Virus record (IMG/VR): IMGVR_UViG_3300037502_003558
Location: 1-33,124 of that record
DNA length: 33,124 nucleotides
Strand: one strand, 5' to 3'
From: a virus
A program made the position numbers and the translations under genes. The notes below the pieces were generated by a model. The model saw only the letters and a list, made by a program, of their open reading frames with translations. It made no database searches and was not told the origin of the DNA. Shown piece after piece: positions 7,140 to 15,420 of this stretch; position 1 is the first letter of the stretch, and every line of letters begins with the position of its first letter.

Positions 7140-7361
7140 TTATCTCGGCCGATAAGACCTGCGAGCATCTTCGGCCCACATGTCCTTGGCATTCTTGCCC
7201 TGCAAGAATTTGTTGAACTGCTGGTAAGCGTAGCTCTTCCAGTTGTAGAGATCCCGCTCGTCATAGCGGTAACCATACCCCCGGCAAAACGCCAGATACT
7301 GATCGAGATCGTCAAAGGTGGCTGTGACGCGGGGGTTACTGCGGATCTGGGGACGGCCCAT
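7140..7361 (-). CDS. small conserved-looking protein of unknown function
   Basis: 73 residues, rich in Tyr, Arg, Asp and Trp (segments FDDLDQYLAFCRGYGYRYD and YNWKSYAYQQF). No membrane segment or signal. It has a good ribosome-binding site (AGGAG, six bases from the ATG) and lies between the T-fold gene and the SGNH gene with gaps of 12 and 3 bases, so it belongs to the same transcript. Probably an all-helical protein; no function assigned. Confidence 0.7.
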   Translation of the reverse strand: MGRPQIRSNPRVTATFDDLDQYLAFCRGYGYRYDERDLYNWKSYAYQQFNKFLQGKNAKDMWAEDARRSYRPR

Positions 7362-7373
7362 GATATACTCCTG

Positions 7374-7823
7374 TTAGATAGTGATTGATAGATTGGGTTT
7401 GGTGGTCTCGTAGCGTATCAGGCAGCCGTTCTCGCCATCCTCTGACACTTCGATCCACACCGCACGATCAGGATACTGATCAGCGATGCGTGTATATAGG
7501 TCGTCTGCGATCATCTCGCAGCTTTTGTAGTCTAGCGACAGTACAGACGATTCGCCATGATACAACCTTTCAAGCCATCGCTTGAACTGTATGAACTCCA
7601 CGTCTCGGTCATTGTGGTAGACATCGATCCAAACACGAAAATGGAATATGTGACGATGAGGATGAGCAAGGAACGATACATCACGCCAATCTCCTGTAGC
7701 AAGCAGCGGATCTGTTTCGGCCGCTGGATATCTATGTATGCCTTCTCTCTGGAACGTGACCCAGATCTTGCGATCCGCTGCGGCTCTACGGCGTTCGATG
7801 TTGTCTCTGTGTTGTTGATTCAT
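7374..7823 (-). CDS. QueD-like (T-fold) protein, second pterin-synthase-like paralogue
   Basis: 149 residues. I see a QueD-like plan: a strand with HPHRHIFHFRVWIDVY (54-69) in the place of the zinc-binding HGH strand; a short DVEFIQFKRWLERLY helix (74-88) in the place of the DF-x-LK helix; SCEMIADDLYTRI (101-113) for the TSE-x2-A-x3-W helix; and VWIEVSEDGENG (122-133) for the final V-x-V-x-E-T strand. The catalytic Cys is not in its usual place, so it probably does not do the QueD reaction. It overlaps the gene upstream (ATGA) and is two genes from dpdA. I infer a role in the deazaguanine pathway or base tailoring. Fold assignment is by eye and could be wrong. Confidence 0.6.
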   Translation of the reverse strand: MNQQHRDNIERRRAAADRKIWVTFQREGIHRYPAAETDPLLATGDWRDVSFLAHPHRHIFHFRVWIDVYHNDRDVEFIQFKRWLERLYHGESSVLSLDYKSCEMIADDLYTRIADQYPDRAVWIEVSEDGENGCLIRYETTKPNLSITI

Positions 7824-8344
7824 AATGGTTGATCCCAGGAGTATTGATTCCAGTCAGTGAAAGTTTCCCGGCTTTGTAGATTATGTAGGCTGTGGCACCA
7901 CACACCGGGATTGGTGGCAGCGAAATCTCGATCATCGATTTTCAGCATGGTGTTGTAGTTCCACAGGCCGATGTAGGGTATGCTCACACGGATCTGTGGT
8001 ATAAAGTTGCGATGCTCGCACAGTCCACCTTCGTGGAATCCCTCGACCTGATTCATGGGTATGTCCAGGCTGCAGAGAAATCCACGATCCAGGTACAGTT
8101 GTATGACCCGTTCCCAGGCCATGATCTCCGCGACTGTCCTGGGATCGTAGCTGTGATTGGCACCGAAAAATATGTGTCGTATGGGTTTGGGTAGGCTGTC
8201 GAGATTTGCGTCCCGCAGAGCCGCATCTATAGCAGACTCTGTTTGCAGTCCCACCACGAACAGCGTTCGCTCACCGTATGCGGGAGTGCGCTCTACTTCG
8301 GTGCCCAGGAAAAACTCAGTGTCTTGGTGTCCGGGTCTATTCAT
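7820..8344 (-). CDS. conserved-looking protein of unknown function beside dpdA
   Basis: 174 residues, soluble, start overlapping the dpdA stop (ATGA). It has distinctive runs: FFLGTEVERTPAYG (11-24), LFVVGLQ, HIFFGANHSYDP, VSIPYIGLWNYN, KIDDRDF and the near C-terminal NPGVWCHSLH. Alternating strands and helices with LCSLDIP and RHIFFGANHS recall half of a Rossmann or TIM-barrel fold. No catalytic family was recognised. Tight coupling to dpdA on one side and the QueD-like gene on the other suggests a job in making or placing the modified base. Confidence 0.72.
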   Translation of the reverse strand: MNRPGHQDTEFFLGTEVERTPAYGERTLFVVGLQTESAIDAALRDANLDSLPKPIRHIFFGANHSYDPRTVAEIMAWERVIQLYLDRGFLCSLDIPMNQVEGFHEGGLCEHRNFIPQIRVSIPYIGLWNYNTMLKIDDRDFAATNPGVWCHSLHNLQSRETFTDWNQYSWDQPL

Positions 8345-9909
8345 GCTTGATCCTGTTCTAGTTGGTCTAGTTTGTGTTCGTCTAATTCTACTGTGTCTGC
8401 GGGCGGTGCGTCAACCTCAGTTTGCTCTACTGCAAATAATCGGTTGAATTGCGTGGTGGCGTTTTTGGTTTTCTTGCCTTTGAGTCCGCGGGTGCCAACG
8501 ATGTCCATCCAGTAACGATCATAGCGTTCGATCAGGGCCTCGGCCGCGGCGCGGTCTGGAGCGGCAAAGATATCTTCCACTAGATCTTCAAATCGCGCAT
8601 GGTCACCGTTCTGATGCCACATCATGCCGGGTCTCTCGCCTGCATCAAACTGCCGGTTGGCACGCTGCACTGATTCCAAGTGCAGCCAAACATTGTGCGC
8701 CATGAGCAGTGCATAGCTAAAACTGTCCCAGCTGGTCCGGGCCACTTTGCCGTTTTTGTTGGTTTGGTTGGGTTGATACACACAGATATCTTTGAGCTGG
8801 CATCTCAGGCTCACAGGACTTTCGTCAAAATGATCGATCCAACCTTCCTGCAGCGCGGCCTGGCCATACAGCCTGGTGTCTGAGCTCCACCGCCGATCAT
8901 CCACGATGGGCGACATCTTGTAACTCCACCTGCCGTTGTCGGGCAAATCGATCCGATAGTACACCTGTCCATTGGCTGTGGCCAGGAACGGTGATGCACA
9001 GTCGAAACTTATGGTGAATCTGGGGTTCACGTGCCTACGCACCGCGCGTTGTAGTGCTGTCAGCAGCACTGCCCACTCCAGTTTGGATGTGCCCAGGAAG
9101 TGCATCCAGTCATGCACACCCGGCTGCAACAGCCCATCATATCTCAAGGCCACCAAGCGCCGAAGTATGAGATGCACGTCGCACATGTTCTGTCCACCCA
9201 TGCCCCAACCATCGAAATGCCTGCCGGGATATTTGCTGGGATCGCAGTAGTGTTTCATGGTGTCGTACCATGAGTCAGCGTCGCGATGATTGGCACCCTG
9301 CAGCACATTGAGATACCGAGCTCCGCCCTGGTCCACACCACGGCGATTGGCTATGAAGTAGTCGTTGTTGTATATGGTGGCCTCGACCGCGTCGCGATAA
9401 TCGCGTATCCGGGTCTTTTCAGTGCTGCCTGGCCACTGCGAAGTCCAAGTGGGTATATCCAGTGTGAGTCCGTATGTGGCCAAGCCATCTTGCCACTTCA
9501 GCACTGCCTCGCGTTTCTTTTGTGCTCGCGGACAACCTGAATTGGCCCGCCAGTCACCTTCCCACACACCCTTGGCGATCTGGAATCCTCCTGAATCGCA
9601 CAGCATGGTCACCGCGGGATCACGATTGCGGATCATGTCCTCTTTGGGATTCACTCGTGTGAGATCTAGGTCTGCGTGGCCTGCGCTGTACAGAGCCCAC
9701 TGATAGGGAAACAGCGCCCGCTGTGCATTGAGGAAGTTCAAAGCCTCCATGTCCTTGATCTGCGCAGGCATGCGTGCAGGATCCACATATTGCTCATGGC
9801 GCTGGCGGCCTATGAACGTGGCGTAAAAACTCGATATGGCTGGCAAGAAAATCGCGTAATCGTTCTGCGCAGCAGTGAAATTATGTTGAAGAAGTTGAGT
9901 GTCAGACAT
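8341..9909 (-). CDS. dpdA: DpdA, DNA 7-deazaguanine transglycosylase (TGT-like)
   Basis: 522 residues. Phage DpdA exchanges guanine in DNA for a 7-deazaguanine base and is a relative of tRNA-guanine transglycosylase (TGT). Seen here: LCDSGGFQIAKG (Asp105, the TGT substrate-binding Asp), LDIPTW (Asp151), YLNVLQG (199-205), GWGMGGQN (234-241) and ISFDCASPF (Asp303, matching the TGT nucleophile in its FDC-x-x-P motif). The TGT C-terminal zinc motif CxCxxC is not evident, as in other DNA-acting relatives. The acidic C-terminal tail is rich in Asp, Glu and Gln. It lies in the same gene string as folE, queD and queE. The start overlaps the end of the sulfotransferase-like gene by eight bases. Confidence 0.87.
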   Translation of the reverse strand: MSDTQLLQHNFTAAQNDYAIFLPAISSFYATFIGRQRHEQYVDPARMPAQIKDMEALNFLNAQRALFPYQWALYSAGHADLDLTRVNPKEDMIRNRDPAVTMLCDSGGFQIAKGVWEGDWRANSGCPRAQKKREAVLKWQDGLATYGLTLDIPTWTSQWPGSTEKTRIRDYRDAVEATIYNNDYFIANRRGVDQGGARYLNVLQGANHRDADSWYDTMKHYCDPSKYPGRHFDGWGMGGQNMCDVHLILRRLVALRYDGLLQPGVHDWMHFLGTSKLEWAVLLTALQRAVRRHVNPRFTISFDCASPFLATANGQVYYRIDLPDNGRWSYKMSPIVDDRRWSSDTRLYGQAALQEGWIDHFDESPVSLRCQLKDICVYQPNQTNKNGKVARTSWDSFSYALLMAHNVWLHLESVQRANRQFDAGERPGMMWHQNGDHARFEDLVEDIFAAPDRAAAEALIERYDRYWMDIVGTRGLKGKKTKNATTQFNRLFAVEQTEVDAPPADTVELDEHKLDQLEQDQA

Positions 9910-10654
9910 TGGAAGTGGCGTGATAAAAGTCAGCGTGGCGTATTAGGGTATAATCAAAATGGTAAAAATCTCTCAGGCGATCAAGTCCTGCAGGATTCTG
10001 CTGGAGATATTGTAAACCAGCTTGTACTATAGACGAAAAGTCAGATCCTTGCAACCGATGCCGAGACCGTGGCACGGCAAACCACTGAGCGGTCTGGAGA
10101 TGCCCACGATTGTAGCGATTGGTGTGGTCGTGGTCCATGTCAGGCAGCGTCATGGTGAGATTGTCACGGCTCCAGGCCCGTACCTGTTCGGACAGCGTGT
10201 GATCCACCCAAAACCACACGATGTTTCGAGTATCAATGCCCGAGACAAAACTGGCCTGCGGCTCGGTGTGATCATCAAACACGACTTTTTCCAATACCCG
10301 ATCCCAGCCCATCTGGCTGTAGTGACGTGGTTTCGTGGGATCTATGCCTATCTGATTTTGCGCTAATCCCGACAGCCATCTAGACACGGGATCACGCAAC
10401 AGCACAAGATAGGTACGCTTGGCTTCTCTGGCAGCCGCATGCCAGGATTGATGTGATCCCGTGAATGAATTGTTTAGATAGTTGAATCCACAGCAATTCG
10501 TCGCGCTGCCCATGGCATCAGTCATCCATGTGCTGGCATTCTTGGGAATGTTCACATAGACAAAACTGTGCATGTGTGCAGCGTCATAGGCCAGCCACGA
10601 CGAACCATATTCATGACCGGGCCAATGTTGAGTAGGCTGGTGTCGTATCAACAT
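9902..10654 (-). CDS. sulfotransferase-like protein
   Basis: 250 residues from the ATG at 10654; an in-frame TTG one codon earlier is less likely. VNIPKNASTWM (34-44) matches the 5'-phosphosulfate loop of PAPS-dependent sulfotransferases (HIPKTAGT type), and VLLRDPVSRWLSG (84-96) matches the 3'-phosphate-binding RDP-x-R-x-W/Y motif. Sulfotransferases of this class transfer sulfate from PAPS to sugars or other acceptors. It directly precedes dpdA with an eight-base overlap. The acceptor is unknown; a phage glycan or a host polysaccharide is most plausible. Confidence 0.75.
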   Translation of the reverse strand: MLIRHQPTQHWPGHEYGSSWLAYDAAHMHSFVYVNIPKNASTWMTDAMGSATNCCGFNYLNNSFTGSHQSWHAAAREAKRTYLVLLRDPVSRWLSGLAQNQIGIDPTKPRHYSQMGWDRVLEKVVFDDHTEPQASFVSGIDTRNIVWFWVDHTLSEQVRAWSRDNLTMTLPDMDHDHTNRYNRGHLQTAQWFAVPRSRHRLQGSDFSSIVQAGLQYLQQNPAGLDRLRDFYHFDYTLIRHADFYHATSNV

Positions 10655-10657
10655 CAA

Positions 10658-10975
10658 CTAACGACGCATGCTTTCCAGGGTGATGCATTTGCCTAGCTCA
10701 CGCTCAAATTCCTGATCATCGGTGATGATGTAGGTACGCTGATCAGACCTGTCTGTTTTGCGATCATACACGCGGAAGGTCACGATATGTCCACCTATGA
10801 CTTTCTTCACAGCGATGCGCAAGCCGTCGTTGACATCGTGCGGATCATCATCGCTTTCCAAAGCTATCGACCTACCACGCTTGGTGTTGGGTGCCGCCAG
10901 CAGCTCTTCCAGCTCATCGCGATTGCGCCAACTGTTCAACCATCGGCGATGAAACCATCGATCAAACCATTTCAT
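10658..10975 (-). CDS. small basic N-terminus protein of unknown function
   Basis: 105 residues. The first 25 are rich in Trp, Arg and Phe (MKWFDRWFHRRWLNSWRNR), then an acidic linker, then a predicted strand-rich part with HIVTFRVYDRK and TYIITDDQEFERELGK. It lies between the sliding clamp and the sulfotransferase-like gene with gaps of 9 and 3 bases. The basic aromatic N-terminus may touch membrane or nucleic acid. Function unknown; possibly a replication accessory because it follows the clamp. Confidence 0.72.
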   Translation of the reverse strand: MKWFDRWFHRRWLNSWRNRDELEELLAAPNTKRGRSIALESDDDPHDVNDGLRIAVKKVIGGHIVTFRVYDRKTDRSDQRTYIITDDQEFERELGKCITLESMRR

Positions 10976-10984
10976 GTCAACTCC

Positions 10985-11707
10985 TTATTTTGTCTGTGCA
11001 GGGATGATATAGGTGTACACTGCCAGGCCCGAATCCACTGTGATCTCTGCGGCTCCGTCATCGGATATACGCATGACCTTGTCTCCTGTGAGTGACAAGA
11101 TGTTTTGTATCACAGCCACAGGCCAACTCCATGCACGTTTCAGTGTGCCGGTGACACCGGCCTGGAACACGAATTCTCCAGCATGGGTGCTGTGGTCGCC
11201 AAAGTAAAATTTGAGATTGCCGCTGTCTACCCGTGTCTGGAAGTTGGGTTCCTCGGCGTTGGCCTGTGCTTGCATACGCAGTCTCTGGATCGAGGCCACG
11301 CTGGGTTCAAATTCGATGTGCCAGGGCACGCCCAAGAACTTGGCTGTTTTGAGTTTCTGATTCACGATCTCTGCGTCCATGTATCGATATTTGTTGCTGA
11401 AGTCTCCAGTGGCATTGCAGAATGACACACCTTCAGGAGATCCGTCAGGCTTGTGCAGCACATTGAGTTGGGCGTTTTCACGATATTCCGGAAGAGTCAA
11501 CAGTATCTTGAGTTTGCCGAGATTGGGCATGCCAAATGTGCCTATGAACTCTGGCACTGGTGTTTTGAATTTTGCTGACAGCACTGCAGAGACATCGTTG
11601 GCGATGCCACTGATCACAGTGGATTTGTCATCGCCCACGATCTTGATGAGGTCGATGCAGCCAACGTCATGTGTGTGTTCTACTAGGTCCAGTAAATGAT
11701 CTTTCAT
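10985..11707 (-). CDS. DNA polymerase sliding clamp, gp45-like
   Basis: 240 residues from the ATG at 11707, which has CAAGGAG upstream; a longer start at 11755 is inside the previous gene. The T4 clamp gp45 is a trimeric processivity ring. The protein alternates strands and short helices in the order of clamp domains, with GTFGMPNLGKLKILLTLPEY in the first domain and VMRISDDGAAEITVDSGLAVYTYIIPA at the end, resembling the closing strand of gp45. A central RLRMQAQANAEEPNF helix joins the domains. It follows the polymerase and the methyltransferase-like gene in the same direction. Sequence identity to T4 gp45 is low, so the call rests on layout and context. Confidence 0.72.
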   Translation of the reverse strand: MKDHLLDLVEHTHDVGCIDLIKIVGDDKSTVISGIANDVSAVLSAKFKTPVPEFIGTFGMPNLGKLKILLTLPEYRENAQLNVLHKPDGSPEGVSFCNATGDFSNKYRYMDAEIVNQKLKTAKFLGVPWHIEFEPSVASIQRLRMQAQANAEEPNFQTRVDSGNLKFYFGDHSTHAGEFVFQAGVTGTLKRAWSWPVAVIQNILSLTGDKVMRISDDGAAEITVDSGLAVYTYIIPAQTK

Positions 11708-11744
11708 TGTGTTCTCCTTGATGTTGAGTATACTGTAAATCCAC

Positions 11745-12695
11745 TCATCGTGCATGAGTTTTGGTTAAAAAAGGTCCGCCCTTGAGTGGTTGCCATTTGG
11801 GTTGATTCCAATGCAGCACCATCCAGGACACTCCGTTGTCAAAGTGCTGATGATCTTCTACCGTGAATCCCAGGTCTTGGGCTCGATGCCGGATCTGATG
11901 GCCGGGCGTGAAACACTGGGCATTTTTTTCTGCCAGCGCACAGTTCACAGCATAGTCGCAATCGTTGAAGGTAAAGACCACCCGGCCATTGGCGCGCAAC
12001 ATGGTTGACAATTCCCAGAGGTAGTGATAGATCACGTCCAGGGGTTTGAAGTTGAAAAAATTGTAGGCCAATATGATCTTGAGCTGATGGCGCGGGAGAT
12101 CTCGCCATGGGTCTTGATCATGCCCCCAGTATGGCAGATAACGTCCTTGCTGATGATCAGGGATCCCGCCAAAAGCATCCATCACGGTGTCTCTGTGGTT
12201 GTCAAACAGATACAGCTGATCTACTCCGGCCATGATCGGGATCCACTGTGAATAGTAGGGCCGTATCAGCAGTCCCGGCGAGTTGGAATGACAGTGCGCC
12301 CACACACGATTGACCAACAGCTGGTGTTGATCGGGCGTGAGCGGCAAATCTGACTTTTCCAGCACCGAGTCAGGGATCACGCGGAACTGCTGTTGATAGA
12401 GATCTTGGCTGGCGGCCAGCATGTGTACCTGCTGATTGCGTATGATATCCTCTACCACAGCATGATATTCGCGCAGGCAGTCAACTAGATCCTGGCACTG
12501 AGATTCAGTGCGCGCAGCACTGTTGATCAGTTTCTGCAGGCCGGGATCTGATGCCAGACCTCGGCTCTGCAACAAAGAGTGGTCTAGGACGCTGTGCATG
12601 GTGCCAGCCAGCGCCGTGAGGAACTGCTGATGTGGAAGATTCTGCTGCAACAACAGGAGATTTTCAGCATAGCGCATGAGATCACTGAGAATCAT
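11745..12695 (-). CDS. class I SAM-dependent methyltransferase-like protein
   Basis: 316 residues. The N-terminal 130 are helical and rich in Gln and Leu without a recognised domain. From about residue 155 there is a Rossmann-like plan: QLYLFDNHRDTVMDAF where motif I/II would lie, IILAYNFFNF (about 207-216) as the motif IV strand, and a helix LWELSTMLRANGRVVFTFNDCD ending in the motif V/VI strand, as in many methyltransferases. A G-x-G motif I is degenerate. It overlaps the DNA polymerase stop (ATGA). S-adenosylhomocysteinase is encoded upstream in the same direction. Substrate unknown. Confidence 0.6.
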   Translation of the reverse strand: MILSDLMRYAENLLLLQQNLPHQQFLTALAGTMHSVLDHSLLQSRGLASDPGLQKLINSAARTESQCQDLVDCLREYHAVVEDIIRNQQVHMLAASQDLYQQQFRVIPDSVLEKSDLPLTPDQHQLLVNRVWAHCHSNSPGLLIRPYYSQWIPIMAGVDQLYLFDNHRDTVMDAFGGIPDHQQGRYLPYWGHDQDPWRDLPRHQLKIILAYNFFNFKPLDVIYHYLWELSTMLRANGRVVFTFNDCDYAVNCALAEKNAQCFTPGHQIRHRAQDLGFTVEDHQHFDNGVSWMVLHWNQPKWQPLKGGPFLTKTHAR

Positions 12696-15352
12696 GAGAA
12701 CTGGAACAGCGACTGCAGTGTGCTGGTGGTGTTGGTGGCTGATTCTAGATCCCAGTTCAAGACCCCCAGGAGATTGTCGATCTTGCCATCTATCACGGTG
12801 CTCTCCATGGCCCCATCATCAAACGGTAGTTCCCGGAACCACTGCGGCAGGTGCAGTTCGTCGGTGGGATAGGCCACGCTGGTCCAGCCCAGGGGATTAG
12901 ACTTCAGCTTACACACTATGACCTTCATGCCATCTACGATCTGCATGCTGTAATTGTCGCTGTTCATGCGACGCAGGGTGTTCCAATTCAACGCGGCTCG
13001 CACATGACCTGGCATGTTGGCTTTGCCTTCCTTGGCTTCGCGATTGCCGTACATGGTGAGATTGTTCACGCGCTTGGGCGATCCTTTTTCCCAGCCCGGG
13101 CGCTCCTGGAACGCAAATTTGAAACTGCGAATTTTCGCTATCACGGATTCTCGGTCCGCGCCGGCCAGTACATCATCCAAGATCTCTGACAGGAACTCTT
13201 GTATGACCTTGGGAGTGTCTGATCTTTTGAGATCAAGGCCCATGGCCTTGACTCGGCCAGGTCGGCCATTGATGTCTTGGCGCTTGCCTTCTTTGTCATA
13301 CACCAGCACCGCGTAGCGTTTCTTGGTGATGAATAGACCGCGCGACGCCACGATCTCGCGGCCTCCGCGTATCACTGATCCCATGTCTCGGGGACAGTGG
13401 AATGCCCGCTCCATGAAGCCAGGAAAACTCTGATTCACCTGTTCGGCTATGCTGTCATACAAGGCCACTGCGGTCTCTTTTGACCACTCCATGCGTCCTG
13501 ATTCCACTTCCGCTCGCACAGCGGACCAGGCTGAGAAGTAGCAGCTATCTGTGTCACCATAGATTATGGCATCGCCGGTGTGATCATAACGGCCAGTGAT
13601 ACATTCGTTGACATAGGCGTCCATGTGCTGTGCGATAGCACGCCCTGTGAGCGTGGTGCTCTGGCCTATGCGTTTGTCAAAGAATCTGCAACCGGGATTC
13701 AAGATAGCTCCATAGAGGCTATTTAGATTGATCTTCTTGACCAGCTGGCGTTTGTCCCAGTATTCTTCTTCCTCGCGTGTGGTGACCTCTTTGAGTTTTC
13801 GCTGCATGTCTTTGCGTTCAGCATACCAACGCTTGAGCAAGCCTGGGATCACTGCCTCTGTCTCATAGGTGAATATAGTGCCATTGGCCGAAAGTATCCA
13901 GGGCTGGTTTGAATCAAAGATCATGCGCCATATTTCTGCTGCGCTGTGTATGGATTCTTCACCTGACGCCCAGTCAATGGTTATCTCTGTGCCGCGCTGT
14001 TGTTCCATGACGGCGGTGTATTCCAGGCTACCAAACAGCCCCTCCCAGGCTGCTGCAAAACTGTCGCCCCGTCCCATGCGCTCTTGGATGTGTCGATCAG
14101 TCATGATGGGCCGCAATTGTCCAACGATGGTCTCGGGTCCCATGTTGAGAGCCCGGATCGCTGATGGATACAGGCTGTTGATGTCTATGCTTCCGATCCA
14201 GTCATGCATGCCCTTCTTGGGATAGGCCACATAGGCACCTGCGGCCTGTGTGTCATCATCAGTGAGCCGCTGATTTCGATTGGGCACCACCATGCCGCGC
14301 TCGTGTGCTTCGTTGATGATGGCCTGCTCTGTCACAGCAACGGCGCCCATGGTGGTGGGCAACAACACTGTGTTCTCATGCGCCAGGGTGTTGGCCAGAT
14401 CCAGGAATCTCAGTTTGCGATCCAGTTCTCTGAGGCCATTGACGTCCTGACGGTTGTATTCAATAAACGTGCGCCAGTTCTGATTGTAGAGCTGGTCCAA
14501 GGTACCTTCAAACTTGGTCTTGCCTTCCAGGCCCTCGTACTCCAGGATGGCATCTAGGCTGTAGCTGTGTCGCTCTTCATAGGTGTATTTCCTGTAGAGC
14601 TGCATGTAGTCTAGATGTATGCGACCCACGAGATCAAATGTGATGTTTTCAGCACCGTAGCGTTCAAAAGTTCGCTGTTTGGGAAATTGCCCCCAGAGGC
14701 AGAATCTCCGGGTATCATCCCGACTCAGCACTCGCGTGGTGCGCATCACTGTGTAGGGTATGTCATAGCCCTCGCTGTTCCAACCACTCAACACGTCTGC
14801 GTCGTCGATGAGATCCAAGAATGTTTTCAGCAGTTCACCTTCGTCGCGGAACACATAGGTATTGGGAAATTCAGCCGCGATCTCTGCTGCGGTGTCGTCT
14901 GACATATGACGCGGTGGCACCACCAGGGTGACCAGCTGATCCAGCCAATCTAGGTATATGCTTATGGCAGTGATGGGATTGAAAGGATCATCGGGTCTAG
15001 AAAACCCGCGTTCATGATCAAAATCAACTTCGATGTCGAAAAACGCAGTGTGCAATCGCGGCGCGTCCTGGCCTTTGTAATTTTCCTCCAGGCATCGGAA
15101 CACGGGATTGATGTCAGCTTCATAGAGCTGCACGCCCCGATGCGCAGCCATCTCACGTCGGAACTCTTTGTTGTTGCGGCTGCTGAAACGCGACACTGGG
15201 CCACCATAGATACTGCGGAACTTGCCGCGAGGGTCGTCGTAGTAGAAGATGTATGTGGCTGGATATTCCGCATAGTAGCGATCGCCGTCTCGGCGCCCCA
15301 CCACATGGATGCGATCGCGCTCGCGATCAAAAATTGCGTCGATGTAAGAAAT
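12692..15352 (-). CDS. family B replicative DNA polymerase, T4 gp43-like
   Basis: Proofreading and polymerase motifs are complete: exonuclease FFDIEVDF (Asp and Glu), GWNSEGYDIPYT and YNRQDVNGL; polymerase A DINSLYPSAI, B KINLNSLYGAI and C YGDTDSCY. The first ordinary start in frame is GTG at 15304 (870 residues), but reading further back gives SYIDAIFDRERDRIHVVG, which continues the first strand of the family and follows an ATT codon at 15352 that is six bases after GGAGG. No ATG or GTG exists in frame between the upstream gene and 15304. I therefore place the start at ATT, a rare but known initiation codon. The methyltransferase gene overlaps the stop. Confidence 0.93.
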   Translation of the reverse strand: MSYIDAIFDRERDRIHVVGRRDGDRYYAEYPATYIFYYDDPRGKFRSIYGGPVSRFSSRNNKEFRREMAAHRGVQLYEADINPVFRCLEENYKGQDAPRLHTAFFDIEVDFDHERGFSRPDDPFNPITAISIYLDWLDQLVTLVVPPRHMSDDTAAEIAAEFPNTYVFRDEGELLKTFLDLIDDADVLSGWNSEGYDIPYTVMRTTRVLSRDDTRRFCLWGQFPKQRTFERYGAENITFDLVGRIHLDYMQLYRKYTYEERHSYSLDAILEYEGLEGKTKFEGTLDQLYNQNWRTFIEYNRQDVNGLRELDRKLRFLDLANTLAHENTVLLPTTMGAVAVTEQAIINEAHERGMVVPNRNQRLTDDDTQAAGAYVAYPKKGMHDWIGSIDINSLYPSAIRALNMGPETIVGQLRPIMTDRHIQERMGRGDSFAAAWEGLFGSLEYTAVMEQQRGTEITIDWASGEESIHSAAEIWRMIFDSNQPWILSANGTIFTYETEAVIPGLLKRWYAERKDMQRKLKEVTTREEEEYWDKRQLVKKINLNSLYGAILNPGCRFFDKRIGQSTTLTGRAIAQHMDAYVNECITGRYDHTGDAIIYGDTDSCYFSAWSAVRAEVESGRMEWSKETAVALYDSIAEQVNQSFPGFMERAFHCPRDMGSVIRGGREIVASRGLFITKKRYAVLVYDKEGKRQDINGRPGRVKAMGLDLKRSDTPKVIQEFLSEILDDVLAGADRESVIAKIRSFKFAFQERPGWEKGSPKRVNNLTMYGNREAKEGKANMPGHVRAALNWNTLRRMNSDNYSMQIVDGMKVIVCKLKSNPLGWTSVAYPTDELHLPQWFRELPFDDGAMESTVIDGKIDNLLGVLNWDLESATNTTSTLQSLFQFS

Positions 15353-15355
15353 AGT

Positions 15356-15409
15356 CTTCCTCCTCGGGTTTGTGGCCCCGCTGCCTTTCTACATGCTGGT
15401 AACGCCAGC
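15356..15409 (-). promoter_or_regulatory. hairpins in the DNA polymerase leader
   Basis: On the minus strand GCTGG-CGTTA-CCAGC (15409-15395) forms a five-pair hairpin, and CGGG-GCCACAAA-CCCG (15380-15365) a four-pair stem with an eight-base loop that directly abuts the AGGAGG ribosome-binding site. T4 and RB69 gp43 repress their own translation by binding an operator hairpin with an eight-base loop next to the Shine-Dalgarno, so the arrangement is suggestive. The stems are short and could be chance. Confidence 0.35.
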
Positions 15410-15420
15410 GACTCGTTGGG

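Noticed and set aside
11764-11783. AAGG/CCTT hairpin followed by T-run near the end of the methyltransferase-like gene
   Set aside because: The stem has four pairs and lies in coding sequence; not a convincing terminator.
13720-13726. CTAAATA box inside the DNA polymerase gene
   Set aside because: It encodes the motif B residues L-N of a conserved block and no gene starts downstream within reach.
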